Below the pieces are notes generated by a model. The model was given only the letters and a program-made list of their open reading frames with translations, made no database searches and had not been told where the DNA came from. A program made the translations under genes and the position numbers. From Nymphaea colorata (lineage: Eukaryota > Streptophyta > Magnoliopsida > Nymphaeales > Nymphaeaceae), in contig NC_045142.1 of NCBI RefSeq assembly GCF_008831285.2, positions 19,781,354 to 19,845,353 on the forward strand: DNA of 64,000 nt. Reading direction: 5' to 3'. Positions within the stretch are counted from its first letter, which is position 1, and each line of letters begins with the position of its first letter. This document shows positions 11,601-23,270 of the stretch, piece by piece.

Positions 11601-11990
11601 TAATCATTGTCAAAAACATTTTCATAAAATTAGATCAAATTCATAGATATAAATTTCAAAAAAATAACAAAGTATATTATTTTGCAAACATGTACGAAGG
11701 TTATTATAATGTACTGCTGAAGTTGAAAAAAACAAAACCATTATCAATAGAATATTGATAAAAAAAAACATATAAAGACAAAGAAAATAGTGCGTGAGCA
11801 CCCCGATCGTCAGGAAGGGGATGTTCAAGTAATATTGACAAAGTTACTCTTTGATGTAGATTCATTACTTATTCTTTCTATTAAAAGGGATGACAGCCTA
11901 ACTCCGAGCAGAGTTTGCATCGAAAGTGACAAAGAAAATTGTGGTGGTGTACTTATGTCCGGATGGTTTGAGAGATTGATTCGATCCTCC
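11601..11990. other. AT-rich non-coding stretch
   Basis: Short ORFs here have no recognisable domain and no paralogous copy was noticed. Confidence 0.5.
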
Positions 11991-12537
11991 TTTGTACTTT
12001 AAGTTGTGTTTGATAGTTCGATGTAGCATTGAAAGGTATGCTTTAAAGGATCCTCAGCTTAAACAAACTAAAGATTTATGTAGCATGGATCTTAAATCCA
12101 CGTATATTAAAAATGATAGATTTAAGGTCGGACGGGGGGGAGTTTCGACCTGATCTGGTCCCTGGTGAAACAAATACAACCACAACAATAAAAACAAGCT
12201 ATTGGCAATGCCTTTTGTCGTTGCAAATAAGATTATTGCCAACTCACAAAAGTCCAATACTCGTCCTTGCCCTTTGCAGTGTTGCCAAAGTTTCGCTAGC
12301 CTCGGATCACCTGCTGCCATTTTAGAAGTGCACGGACTGGTCATTCCCAGCTTTTATCCAATGACATGCCCGTGTTGAGAAAACTTGACAAATCAGTGTA
12401 AATTTGAAAATTTACATGGACAACGACAGATTCGGATTAGACATCCCTATCAAGTTTGAATTAAGAATGCATTTATAAAAGAAAGAATCGTTAAAATTTA
12501 CTTGTTTCCACCATTCTTTCCATTCTACTTCAAACTT

Positions 12538-14170
12538 CTCAGCCATGCAAAAATGATGTATTTGATGTAATCCAAGCATGGCTTTCCTTCAACAATACTG
12601 GGCGGCTTCTTGATTTCCACATCAACTTCTGCCTACAAGATCCAAGATCAAAGAATAGATCAGTTTTCAGCACAAAGAAACTAACCAGCGTCAATCAATA
12701 GGACAAGCTTCTACAACAGGAAGAAACTAATCTAGCATGCACCATAGAAAGGACAAGCTTCTGTGAATCAATCATGCCCATCAAGTCTAGATCTTGATTA
12801 ACTCTCCGCTCCTTGCTGACATCCACATCTCCAGTGCCTGATAGGACCATAACTAGTTCAGATCTAATGAGATGACTCAGATGTTCTCTAGAAAGAAATT
12901 AACTCATGATCAACTAAGTCAAAACCAGCTTCATGCCATCAAGGGACAAAAAGCAAGTTCCGACTAAAATTGACTTGATACTGATGAAACTACAAAAAAA
13001 GGAGGAAATTCGGAAATTCAAACTGTTACAGTCTGAATGTATTAGAAGCAAAGTAGTTTACAAATCAAATCATGAGAATATATATTGTTACAGTCTCAAA
13101 CAACAACTATGTGTTTCAACAACTATACTAAGCAGTAAGTAGATTACACCTGTGACATGTAACTTGTTTCCAATAGCTATAGGTGTGCCATGAGACTTAA
13201 GAATTATATTTATAATTTTACCAATACATTCTACTTGTTGAGTAAATTGGCCAATAGAAGATATACCAAGATAAGATCGAGAGAAAGGATTAAGTAGACC
13301 AAGTAAGGTTACGAAAAATAGCAAGAAGGCAATAGACAGTATAAAGGCTATAAGCCCAAAAGACCTTGGATGCTCCATGAGCAGCAATTAGGGCACGGCC
13401 ATCAGCAAAGAGGAATTCCTACATCCATACCAGTGCTACATAGTAATGAGACTGAATAATCATCTTACCCATGTGTTCCAGGAGGAAGGCCTTGAAGTTG
13501 TTCAGTATAAGGTGGCATATCGAAAAGTACAAAGTCGTAAAATTCTTAATAAATAAGTAGATTGTATTGATTTCCAAATAAATATATTCATGCATACAAA
13601 GTATGTGGAATGGATCAAAGAAAGTAGGTCTTACAAAAGCTTTGAATGCTGGACGATGTGCAGCCATCTCATATAAGCAATTTGCAAACCATATCCAAAA
13701 CTTATACTAAAAAAATTAGTACAATTATCATACAAAAATATTGGCCATCATGGAAAAAACGAGAGAGAGAAGAGACCAAATGTCAGATTTGAAACCATAT
13801 TGAATGGCTGAATATAGATCGTTGGAGAGAGTTATAAGATTACATAGGTTAGCCACCATACCACATGCAAGATAGCATGTGTATAAAAATATCAATAAAC
13901 ATGCACTAAAAGATAGATATAAATATGTAGATAAATAGCTATATGTAATACATAAATAAATAGAGAACTAATGTAAATGTGTACGACATTATCACTTCAA
14001 ATAATATGTCACCTTTGAGTCTTTGATAACTTTGAAGAAACCAAATGTAAAATTAGGACTCGTGTGTAAAAAAAGTGTAGCAAATACCGCCAAACTACCT
14101 TATAGGTATCCGCACTGCCCTTTCAAGATAATCTAAGATGCCCTCTATTGTTCCTTGCAACACCACCTTT
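12538..14170 (-). pseudogene. Unidentified multi-exon plant gene remnant, copy 1
   Basis: Several minus-strand exon-like segments carry open frames and splice signals. In coding order they are: 14,100-14,170 (VVLQGTIEGILDYLERAV); about 13,985-14,055 (FKVIKDSKGDILFE); 13,629-13,683 (EMAAHRPAFKAF, donor GTAAGA); 13,470-13,545 (FYDFVLFDMPPYTEQLQGLP, donor GTAAGA); 13,140-13,385 (an ORF with GTPIAIGNKLHVTGVIYL); 12,743-12,887 (LSHLIRSELVMVLSGTGDVD, acceptor TTTCTAG); and 12,538-12,645 (VDVEIKKPPSIVEGKPCLDY, acceptor CTTGTAG). I do not recognise the family. The phases of the 13.4 kb exon pair do not join cleanly and the 13,683 acceptor reads TTTGCAA rather than TTTGCAG, so it is probably a decayed copy. 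No transcript boundary is visible. The second copy at 55.4-57.7 kb keeps the same exons. Confidence 0.5.
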
Positions 14171-14344
14171 AAAGTCAAATAAAATAAAACATCAACCTCG
14201 TATTTGAAAAGAATTAACATGGCATTATTATAAGACTTGTCAGTTTCACAAAGAAAAAAACCTCAAAATGATCAAATGTAGTCAGACTAGGAGAAAAGAT
14301 AATGAAAGATATACAAAATGTGTCATTTCTAAGATTATAAGATT

Positions 14345-15070
14345 CTAACTTTTAGAACTAATGTAAATGTGTCATTGACTTGAGGATACAACGTCGAGCT
14401 CGACTCACTTAATGCGTTTATATTAATTTATTACTTCTTATTTCTTTTAACTCATTAAACTGGTTTTTTGATTAATTCAACTATAAACATTTGTCTAACT
14501 ATTAATGCTAGTGGAGCTGATTTTAAATGGATCGAGTTCAAGTTGTAATCGAACTCGATCTTTGAGTATAAATTTAAGCTTGAGCTCAACTCGTTTCAAG
14601 TCAAGCTTTTACAACGGAGCTCGAGTCAAGCCCAAGTTGATTTTGACTCTTACATTAGGCATCCGACTGAATCACACCCTTAAAGAACTTATGCTTCTAC
14701 TATTCATATAAATAGGTTTTTGGTAGGAGGATGACATGAAGTTTTACAAAAGCAGTTTAAAAAGCAAAACAAAACAAAAAAAAGGTTAAAAAGATAAGCG
14801 GATCGTGTTTGGCTCATAAGAACTGAGATTATGAACCGCATTGTATCGGACCGGTTGACTGGGTCGATCCAGCTCAGGTCTTAACTGGGGTCAATGATAT
14901 CACATGAACATTATTTTTGGGGTCCCACCAGCATGTGGTTGCAGGCGGTGATCGTCTCGATGAGCATCATCATCCCATCCCTATCTAAAACTCATCCTTA
15001 TCTGGTTCCCCGTGATCTATGGGGGTTCAGCGGCTCTTTTTTCATGTATCCCTGACCCTGCCTTCAAATT
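14345..15070. mobile_element. Extra sequence in block D copy 1, partly MITE-like
   Basis: Copy 2 of the block passes directly from the equivalent of 14,345 to that of 15,070. The extra DNA contains GTCGAGCTCGACTC near 14,392 and GGAGCTCGAGTC near 14,615, a GAGCTCGA-type inverted motif set common in plant non-autonomous DNA transposons. The right half (14,800-15,060) has no recognised content. A deletion from copy 2 is an equally good explanation for part of it. Confidence 0.4.
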
Positions 15071-15216
15071 TAGGGAGAGAGTTGAACGTGCAATAACCAG
15101 AAACACACAATTATGACCAAATAAAACCCTTACTTATAGGTGACAAAAGTCTATAACTTTTGTTCCTACAATAAACAATTCATTTCTAAGTGTTGGTCTC
15201 TTTTCATGGCTGGACC

Positions 15217-16552
15217 TTAGCCCTTTGTACATTCAGTTGGTGCAAAAGAAAGCAGTCTGTTGCCCAGATCATACTTGATATGCATGTTCTGCTGTGCAAT
15301 ATTCCCAAAGATGGGCATCTCGCCATCTTTAATGGCTAAGCAGGCGATTCCACTTCTAAACATTGCAAAGATATTTGAAGGTGGCAGCTTCCAGTCTGCA
15401 TTAGCGAAATGAAAGGTCATCTGCGGCAACCCTTCATATGGATCACCATTGTTCTCTACATGGTAACACAGCAAATCTTGCTCAGGAGGATAGAAGCGTT
15501 CACGGTTTATGACATTTGCCGCTTGAACATACACATCTTTTGCAAGAAAAGTCAGGCTGGTACCCGAGTCTATGATGATCGATCTGGCATCTCCCAACAA
15601 TGCAGTCGTCTGTGCACCACCAAATTGTATGTTGAGTCTGCTGTTCCCGACACTTATGCTTGTCAGGATGAGCACATAAAATCTGCCTTCACCACCATCT
15701 GATGCCATCGGCGTCTCTTGAACGTCTTCTGTGCCTGAAAACGGTGCATCCTCACCGAATTTGAGCTGTCCCACGGAATTGTTTTCATTGCTATACGGGG
15801 GAAGACAGTAAGCAAATTTGCAATCAATGGAAGAGCCAGCCAATCTGTTTAACAAGAGAGAGAGGACCACGGCCAAGGCCAGGAACTTTACGCAGGGCAG
15901 AATCAGGATTATCTTCACGATGAACAGAACCAAAGACAATTCCTTCATGCTTGATGGTGTCAGCACCATTGTCAAACAAGAGCATCTCGGAGGCTAGGAC
16001 CCCTTCTACTTTGGAATTTGCTCTATTGGAATATCTGAAACAGCAAAGTTGGTCGCTTGTGCAACGATGGTCGTGCAATTCCGTGCAAAAGCTGGTGGAG
16101 CATCTCCTGTTCTTGTAGGTGGATGACTGAAGTGGATCAAACATTGGTGTTTTTACATGGCAGTTGTCACAATGGCAGCATGTTGTCCATATGAGGTTGC
16201 TACCAGCGTCTATAATGGCCCAGTACAGACTGGATGGGGTACCTAGCGAGAGTTTCATGAGAAACTCACCGGGACCACCCATCACAGGGCTGGAGATCAC
16301 ACTGGTGGTATTGGAAAACCGTGAAGCAATGCTGCGGGAGCACAACATGGAGGGCGGAGCCTCCTGCTCAGCTCGTTGAGCTAGAATAGATGAAGGGTCA
16401 TAGAGAGGTGACAGTGATGAGTCTCGATGAAAGAGGTCTATAGAGAAGCCGAGAAGTTTGGAAGCGAAGATTGTGGTAGGGTTAGGCAGTATTGCAAGTA
16501 GGAGCATCTGCAGGAGGAGGCTGAATGGTAAGGGGGAGAAGAAGGTTGCCAT
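15217..16552 (-). pseudogene. Nepenthesin-type aspartic protease AP1, frameshifted
   Basis: Aspartic proteases of the A1B (nepenthesin/CND41-like) type are secreted or vacuolar endopeptidases. The start at 16,552 opens with a hydrophobic signal peptide (residues ~5-30) and a propeptide-like GFSIDLFHRDSSLSPLYDPS, then GEFLMKLSLGTPS. The first active-site triad is D115-A-G instead of DTG. The cysteine-rich nepenthesin insert (residues ~125-171) is present. The flap YGDGS is replaced by NRANS, losing the flap Tyr. GLGRGPLSLV follows. Near 15,835-15,840 one extra base breaks the frame. The other frame continues with KFAYCLPPYS, the second triad IIDSGT (near 15,569), and IFGN...YDLGNRLLSFAPTEC to the stop at 15,217. 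Summed length is about 444 codons, normal for this usually intronless family. One frameshift could be a sequencing error, but the two catalytic changes are independent of it and predict a non-proteolytic protein even if translated. Confidence 0.9.
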
Positions 16553-16595
16553 GGTGAGGACTAAAAGGTTGCTGTACTAAGGATAAATGTGTTGA

Positions 16596-16603
16596 TATTT
16601 ATA
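16596..16603 (-). promoter_or_regulatory. TATA box of AP1
   Basis: Read on the minus strand this is TATAAATA, about 44 bases upstream of the AP1 ATG. The same octamer sits 32 bases upstream of the mutated start codon of AP3 (33,967-33,974), so the core promoter is conserved between paralogues. Confidence 0.55.
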
Positions 16604-16918
16604 ACGGAAGTCATAGTTATGGTGGCCGCTGATGAAGGGAAGCATTTGGATTTTAGAATTCTGCAAAAAAAAAAAAAAGACGTGGCTGAACTGAGTTACA
16701 TATTCCTTTGTGTAACCAGTAACCATCACAATGGAGAAAAGTGGTAGCATCTTCCAATTGTTAAGCTTAGGTATAACAATGACAAACATTTGAAGACTTT
16801 CAAACACAAAAGGAAGGCAGAAGACACTTTAACGTATTACTTAAGTGACCGAAATAACTGTTGAATATGTTGGAAGAAGAGATTGTCCTAATGGTGTTTG
16901 AAAATTTTTTTTAGGCAT
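16604..16918. other. AP1 upstream region
   Basis: Non-coding. It contains an A13 tract near 16,666-16,678. Apart from the first ~20 bases it could not be aligned with the AP3 upstream region. No clear regulatory motif was identified. Confidence 0.4.
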
Positions 16919-17100
16919 CAGGGGTGGAGCCAAGGGAGGCTCGCATGGCCCTGGCCCCACCTCAATTTTTTTTAAAAAAAATTATATGTAAATTTCACTT
17001 GTCCTATATAAAAATTTTGAAAAATGATATTTTGACCTTAGTCAAAATTTAGAAACATTAATTCGGCCCTTCTCATGAAATTTTTTTGGCTCTGTCCCTG
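16919..17100. mobile_element. hAT-like MITE, 182 bp
   Basis: The left end reads CAGGGGTGGAGCCAAG and the right end reads GGCTCTGTCCCTG, whose reverse complement is CAGGGACAGAGCC: terminal inverted repeats matching at 11 of 13 positions. Flanking octamers TTAGGCAT and TAACACAT match at 5 of 8 positions, consistent with a decayed 8-bp target duplication. CAGGGGCGGAGCC-type ends are common on plant hAT MITEs. The interior is AT-rich and non-coding. The element lies about 360 bp upstream of AP1. Confidence 0.6.
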
Positions 17101-17440
17101 TAACACATGGTAGTCCCTGCTCCAAAACCTGTCCATTGACCTCCTTAATCATGAACCTTGAAGTGTTTGGAAAATCTTTCTCCCACACGATCCCTCTCTA
17201 TACATATATATATATACAAATGTCTTTCCACCCCACAATATTATGGGCTCTCATCTGGTGATAGTTCATGGGGCAGAGGCTCATGCAGTGAGGGTTTGCA
17301 GGTATGCTATGTCCATTTTGGCCATATCATATACCTCTTTTATATTTTTATATATATAGCAAAAAATTAAATGGTGACTCTGATTATTCAGTGTTACTCT
17401 ACTTGTTCATAAGGACTATTTGAATGTGTATATGGCCAGA

Positions 17441-17454
17441 ATATATATATATAC

Positions 17455-17494
<40 letters not shown>
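17441..17494. repeat. TA / CATA microsatellite
   Basis: (TA)n, then (CATA)4-5, then (TA)n: a compound tract of about 54 bases. Confidence 0.9.
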
Positions 17495-17497
<3 letters not shown>

Positions 17498-17509
17498 TAT
17501 TAGCAGTAA

Positions 17510-18918
17510 TTGGCTGGCATTACATGGCTACTAACAATATTTTATGTTATCAAAGTCTTGCATTGAGTGATGTTTATCCACTCTCAAGACTGTAAAAGGT
17601 TTCATGTTTGAGTTGAAGTTGGACTGGCATTTTGTTCTTAAATCAAAATTCCAGACCATCAAACGCCCCCTAAAAGACGGTCGACCGTTTGATTGTTCGT
17701 GGCCATTCTCTCGGGCCAGGCTATCTATAACAGCATGTAGTCATCTCCTTCTCGGGCCCAATGATGCCTGTGAGTGGGGCCAAATATCCATCAACTAGTA
17801 TAGTGCTTCCACTCCAGTTGCAGTATAGAAATGTAGCACCAACATCACTCGCACTCCGTTAGACTTATGCTAAGCATCCCCCTTTCCGTCTACCTACTTA
17901 GGGTTGTTCTTATTTTGAAAATTTTATGAGTGTCCCTGCTGTTAAATGACTCTTTAACAATATTGGAGCCACATTGTGGATATTGTAAGCAATTTCCCTT
18001 ACCAGTCACTGATACTAGTTTTTAAAACTTTTAATGTACCTTAAAGTTGAAAATTAAACTAATATTGCACCTTAGCCAGAAATTTTTGGATTTGCCACTA
18101 CCCCTTCAGGGTTCTATTTTTCTTCAGCTTGTTCTCTCGGTGAAAACCATTTTGGTGATTTTCTTCAGGATTGCATGCAACTTTTTGTGTTTCTGCACCC
18201 TTCTCCAAAATCCAAGCAATGCTAAGTAATAACGTTTGAATATTCTTGTGTTGAAGAATTCCAATCATAAACTCATCAAGAACAGAGACATCTTAACGTA
18301 TCCCTTAGGTAACCATAGTATGCATTGAACATGCTGTAGGAGGGAAAGTATTGAAGCTAAGTGTGGGTTGCTGTGCACCATTGCCTATACCAGTCAGTCA
18401 AAAATATATTGTGATGATGCTGGACCCAGCTTCTGTCACATCATAGTGCCCACGTTTGATGTGACCCACGTGCCCTCCAGCCAAACAGGCTTGGCTCCGC
18501 CACTAAAAAAGGGTTGAGATCACAAGTTGGCGGGTTGGCATGAGCTTATTTGTGTCATGAGAAATCAATTTTTTGATGGGATATTCATATGATCCATCTA
18601 TTCTAGAAGGTTGATGGGAAAATAGACGAATGTCATCATACTTTAAACATGTTTAACGATTAAAATGGGTGATTAAAGGGATTCAAATAAAAGTTGGTCT
18701 ATTTTTTTTCTCTTTGAACCGGCCTTTGTGTCCAATTAAGACGAACCTCTACGGCTGGATGGTTATTTTATTGTTTGGTGTTGATAAAAACCAATGGAAA
18801 TGATGCATTTGCAATGATCAATTGCTTGACCATGGTTTTCAATGATGGAATAGAACTTTTATGGCAGTTTTTAGCAACACAAAATAACCATCCGAGCATA
18901 GAAACAGCTGTGATTTCA

Positions 18919-18920
<2 letters not shown>
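17510..18920. repeat. R1 repeat block, copy 2
   Basis: 17,510-17,630 matches 9,855-9,960. 17,850-18,160 matches 470-770. 18,165-18,920 matches 1,226-2,010. The stretch matching 770-1,220 is missing, a deletion of about 450 bp relative to copy 1. The words CAGGCTATCTATAACAGC at 17,720 form the empty counterpart of the MITE site at 47.6-47.9 kb. No coding domain is seen. Confidence 0.6.

Positions 18921-18921
<1 letters not shown>

Positions 18922-18964
<43 letters not shown>
18922..18964. repeat. CA/TA microsatellite at the left edge of unit 1
   Basis: (CA)n of about 34 bases followed by a short (TA)n. It is the left breakpoint partner of the tandem duplication. Confidence 0.9.
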
Positions 18965-19359
18965 CTTTGTTTGATGCTTCAAGTATGCTTTCTATCTGGG
19001 AAGATGTCTAACCTGACCGTACAAGTAACAGACATTATCTATGTCTACAGATGACCTTTGCACAATTATTTTCGATGCTGAAACAAGTACATTTTTTTAG
19101 GATTTACCATCATAGAAACTGATTCTGTTGAATTTGAATGAACCTGCAATTGTGGGACACCTGATACAGAATATGCTCTAGGGAAATGGAGGTAAGGCTA
19201 AGGTTTTGGCCATCTTGTTGAGCGGTAGTATGAAATACCCCTCTCGCTCACCAGATGCTAGGGAAGATCTCTATAGAGTGTTCTTATTTTTTTAATTGGT
19301 TCAGTCTTGACACAAAAAATAAGGTCGACTGAATGCTAGTCGGGTCTGGCTCATGGTGA

Positions 19360-20640
19360 TCATTTACCGACAATTGATCCTCCACGGCCTTTATGATTGC
19401 AGCTGGCCGCTACACATGGCTCCGGGTTTCAGACGTTGGGCGGCTTTGACTCGTTGTTGATGTTGAAAGAACAAGCCGACCATGGCAGGACGTGATGAAG
19501 CACAAAGTCAAGAAGGCGCCAACCTTGACTTACATATAAATGAGTGAAGCCATTAAGAGAAAGTTTTATCTCCAATATTTCACGCTTGCTGGTCTACATA
19601 TCAGACCTATGGGCAGCCAGCAGCAATCCCACTTAACGGTTTTACTCAATTATCATCGGCATAGGGGTTAGGAGACCAGACAGAAGATCAAATCTAGATA
19701 AAGGACACTAGGTATAAATTTTTCAATTTTTAAAGAATGAGAAAATTTGTTCAAAAATATTAATATAAAAATAAAAAGCTTTTAAAATTTATGTAATTAC
19801 CAATACTTAACAATAGAAAGTTATGTGTCCATCAGAGGAGAGAAGAATATTTTGGTAATTTATTAAAAATATTCTCCTTAGTCTTTTTACTTTTTTCTAT
19901 TTTCAATTTTGTTTTTATAATTTTTTTAATGTGAATTTAAGTTATTTTAATCATTAACCATATTGACGTACAAAAAAATTATGCATCAGTGTAGCGACAC
20001 TTAACCTATACCTGCCTCTACTCCTGCTAGCTGCTCTCAACAGGTGTAATGGGACTTATGGTCACCTTTTAAAGGCGGTACTGATTTTTATGAGTCACCT
20101 CGATCAGATGGGTAGAACCCTTGTGGCCTCCTTCCCGCGAAAAAACTACTTTAAAGAGGCCCACACACTAGTCCACATTTTTCAAAAATATGTTTTGTTT
20201 GCAAAAATTCATCATCCAAATGCTTTGGATGATGGCTAGAATGGAAAGGGAAAGGAGAAAAGTGAGGAAAGGATGGACAAAGAAAGAAAAAACTTTTCGT
20301 TTCTAGGTCTTGCTTTTGTTTACAATTTCAAAAAGCGGACCAAAAAGGCATTGGATTTTCTTTACCATAGACCTTCCCTTAAAAGGAGAAGGAAGCTGGG
20401 AATAACAACATATCTATTGAATCTGGACATGGTAGTACTCATTTTGGAAATATCTAGTGCCAAAGTCACTCAATGGGTAAGTCATGAATCCTTAACCTAA
20501 ATCCATTTTACCAAAAGTTTCTACCATATCAATCTACCCTTTTGTACAACCCAATAATTTCTAAAAATGAGCCATCTATGAGGCCATTGTATTTTTTTGT
20601 GTTTTTTCTTTGGGCTTAACAGGTTGGCGCATTGTTTAAT
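19360..20640. other. Unit-specific non-coding segment
   Basis: Present only here and at 26,350-27,660. Short ORFs (such as the one at 26,457) are not conserved between the two copies and have no domain. A perfect 11-bp inverted repeat with a 3-base loop lies at 20,210-20,234 and again at 27,220-27,244. Confidence 0.5.
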
Positions 20641-21429
20641 TCATGTTTCATTTCCTATAAAACTACTTATTTCCTATAAAATTACTTGGGGGCGCACATA
20701 AGCTCATCTCTATCTCCCACTCGCCAGTGTGGACTACTATTTAAAATAAGAATAAAACATGTAATACCTATCTCTTTCTCTGTCCCCCTCTCTCTCTCTA
20801 TCTCTATAAATGCAAGAGAACTCAAATGGCATGGAGCTGTTTCTTTATTTATTTCTTCCACCACATTTTCACTTTCGGTGGTAGACAAGTCAAAAAAGAG
20901 AGGAACCACCCTGTTGAATAGGCACCATTAGTTTACATGATATGACAGTTTTATCATCATTGATATTACAGTTCCAGACTTGGTGGCAGAGACGCAGACG
21001 TGGTGGTGGAATAAAAAGGCTCGAATCAAAATATTTATGTGAAGTTGGATGATTCTGTTCCCATGGCAATATGGTGGCTATGGAAGAACATGAATCATGA
21101 ATACCATGACAACAAGAAAAATCGAAATCTGTTACATCAGATGCAATTGACCGTCTTCTTATTATGATTCAACAAGTGCTAAATATGCATTTTCAAGCAG
21201 AAGAGCGAGTTTCCACAACCTTTGGTCCTTTTTTATGTAGGAAGTCTCTCACATATATCATCGACTTCAACACAGATCAGCATCACCACAAAAGCATATA
21301 GAAGACTGATATGCTAATGAAACCACATCTGAAAGATGCCTTGGTTTGATCGACCAACTTCCCTTTCCCTATTTTAATGCTATTCACAGTACCTACACCA
21401 CGGTCCGTATAAAAGAGATAGCAATGTCA

Positions 21430-21475
<46 letters not shown>

Positions 21476-21800
21476 CACTACTTCGGTCACAAACAAAAAC
21501 CAACAGACCTCTTATATTTGTGTTAAGAAGTGTTTTGAACAAAATGTGAATCTCCTAATTTGTTCACTATAAACACTAATTTAATCTAAATAAAGTTCAA
21601 GTTCAAATTACTTCTATAAAAAGAAGTGTTCTTTTCTACTATTAAAATTTCAATGTTATAAGAGCCATTTTTAATTATTATGGTATATTAATAAAATAAA
21701 AAAGAAATAACTTAATGTATGCAATATATTTGAAGATACTGCTAAATTATGAAAAAAAATTTAATAGGCCAGGCTTCCGTCCCTTACCTAAGTGGTATGT
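20640..21800. repeat. Repeat block R2, copy 2
   Basis: Same order as 3,120-4,960, with (TA)n at 21,438-21,466 and a single unit of the 4.4-kb minisatellite. No gene. Confidence 0.65.
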
Positions 21801-21849
21801 TTTTTTATCATCTTAGATGTATAAATATATACATTCACAAGCTCACACA

Positions 21850-21906
21850 GGAGAGAGAGAGAGAGAGAGTGTGAGAGAGAGAGTGTGTGAGAGAGAGAGA
21901 GAGAGC
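21850..21906. repeat. GA microsatellite
   Basis: (GA)n with GT interruptions. The counterpart in unit 2 is the shorter, purer (GA)n at 28,850-28,876. Confidence 0.9.
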
Positions 21907-23270
21907 TTGTATTAAATGAAACTAAAGAGTAAAGAAAAAACAAAAGAAAATAGAGAACAAGCAGTATAGAAGAAGCGAGGAACCAATCTGACAGCCAGAA
22001 AGCCTTCACCATAGCTAAAAATCTCCGTTCAGAAGGTTTGCAATAAATGGTGGAAATTAAAACATGCATTAGGAAAGAAGACTTCATTGGGAATGATCCA
22101 AACCTTTCACTAGAAGATACAATAACATATATTAATATCGAGTTACATGCACATGGTTGTACACACAAATGTATACCAAAGGGGAAAAAAAAGAAAGGGG
22201 TTGGGCTATTTTTGACTTTTTTTGTAAAGAAGTGTATATTTTGGGATTTTTTTACTTTTACATAAACCCTTTTTGTCCTTCTAAAAATTTATTTTTATTT
22301 TTTACTTATTATGTACAATTTTTTATACATAGGGGTACAAACATAACCTGTTTCAAGTTTCAGATTGAGTGAAAACTGAAATCCGGCTTCCCATAATGCC
22401 CATGCCCATGTGAGTAGAGCCAAATGTCCATCAACTGGCATAGCGCTTCCACCCTAGTTGCACTAGTATAGCACATTGATCTCAAATGATAACCTTGCTT
22501 AGATTATCTTGCAATCGAGTTATCATGTTCTAAGTGTAACATATCTATTTTTCCCATACCTAACATATATGTTCAAGTGTAATAATGTAATTGGTCTGGA
22601 TGCCCATCCGACAGCCACTGCTTGTGATATCAAGTTGGTAATTTTTTGCTGGGAAACTGCTGAGTGAGCCCCTCGCTTTATTGACATGTCAAATAGGTAA
22701 TTAAATAAATAATTTAATCCACTGTCTATGTCACTAATTTCTAGACACCAGCTGACATTGTAACATTTTGTGAGGGGACTATGTTGGAAGAAGGGCCGTA
22801 GCGGAGCTAAGGGTGGGTTGGTGTGCACCATATTTACCCATACCAGTTAGTCAAAAATTATATTGTGATAAAGCTAGACTCAGTTCCAGTCACATCACAG
22901 TGCCCACATGGGCTCTATCAAACTCATGTCGGTGACTCAAGCAATGTTCAGTCAAAAAATTTGGGTACTGCCACGAAAGATGAGGTTGAGGTTACAAGTT
23001 GATGGGTTAGGGAAGATCATGGCAACTTTCCTGCTTCGTGGGCCATTACAGATCATTTGATGGGATTTTCATATGATCCGATCAGGTCGACTGAAAACTG
23101 GATTGCCCGGGTCATTCCTGAATATTCAGGGCATTCAAATAAAAGTCAAGAAGAATGAGGAGAGAAGGGTAGTGGAGGAGGAGAAACTGAACTTTAGGCA
23201 CCAGCATTGCCATGGGATGTCGCTTGTTGATTTCTTCAATCGATGCTGCTTGAGTTTTCGACACTGACGG
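21907..23270. repeat. Non-coding repeat segment of unit 1
   Basis: It includes a T-rich stretch (22,200-22,340) shared with 10,500-10,640, an R1 middle piece (22,540-22,760), and an R3-like end (23,070-23,270) with AGGAGAAACTGAACTTTA. ORFs in this region differ between unit 1 and unit 2 and show no domain. Confidence 0.5.

Larger units (their letters stand above)
11991..15216. repeat. Paralogous block D, copy 1 (partner 51.34-58.06 kb)
   Basis: 12,165-15,216 is collinear with 51,360-58,056. Shared landmarks are CAAATACAACCACAACAA, AGCTATTGGCAA, TTTTAGAAGTGCA, GGTCATTCCCAGCTTTTAT, the gene exons on the minus strand, and the words GAACACACAATTATGACC to TTCATGGCTGGAC just downstream of the AP1 stop codon. 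This copy lacks the Copia, MITE and two other insertions of copy 2, but has extra sequence at about 14,345-15,070. It is the left part of a segment that continues into the protease gene. Confidence 0.8.

Noticed and set aside
15409-15702. 97-codon plus-strand ORF inside AP1
   Set aside because: Shadow of the protease coding strand.
22523-22831. 102-codon minus-strand ORF also seen at 29,489-29,803
   Set aside because: Conserved only because it lies in the tandem duplication; other R1 copies (940-1,200, 50,100-50,400) break the frame and no domain is recognisable.
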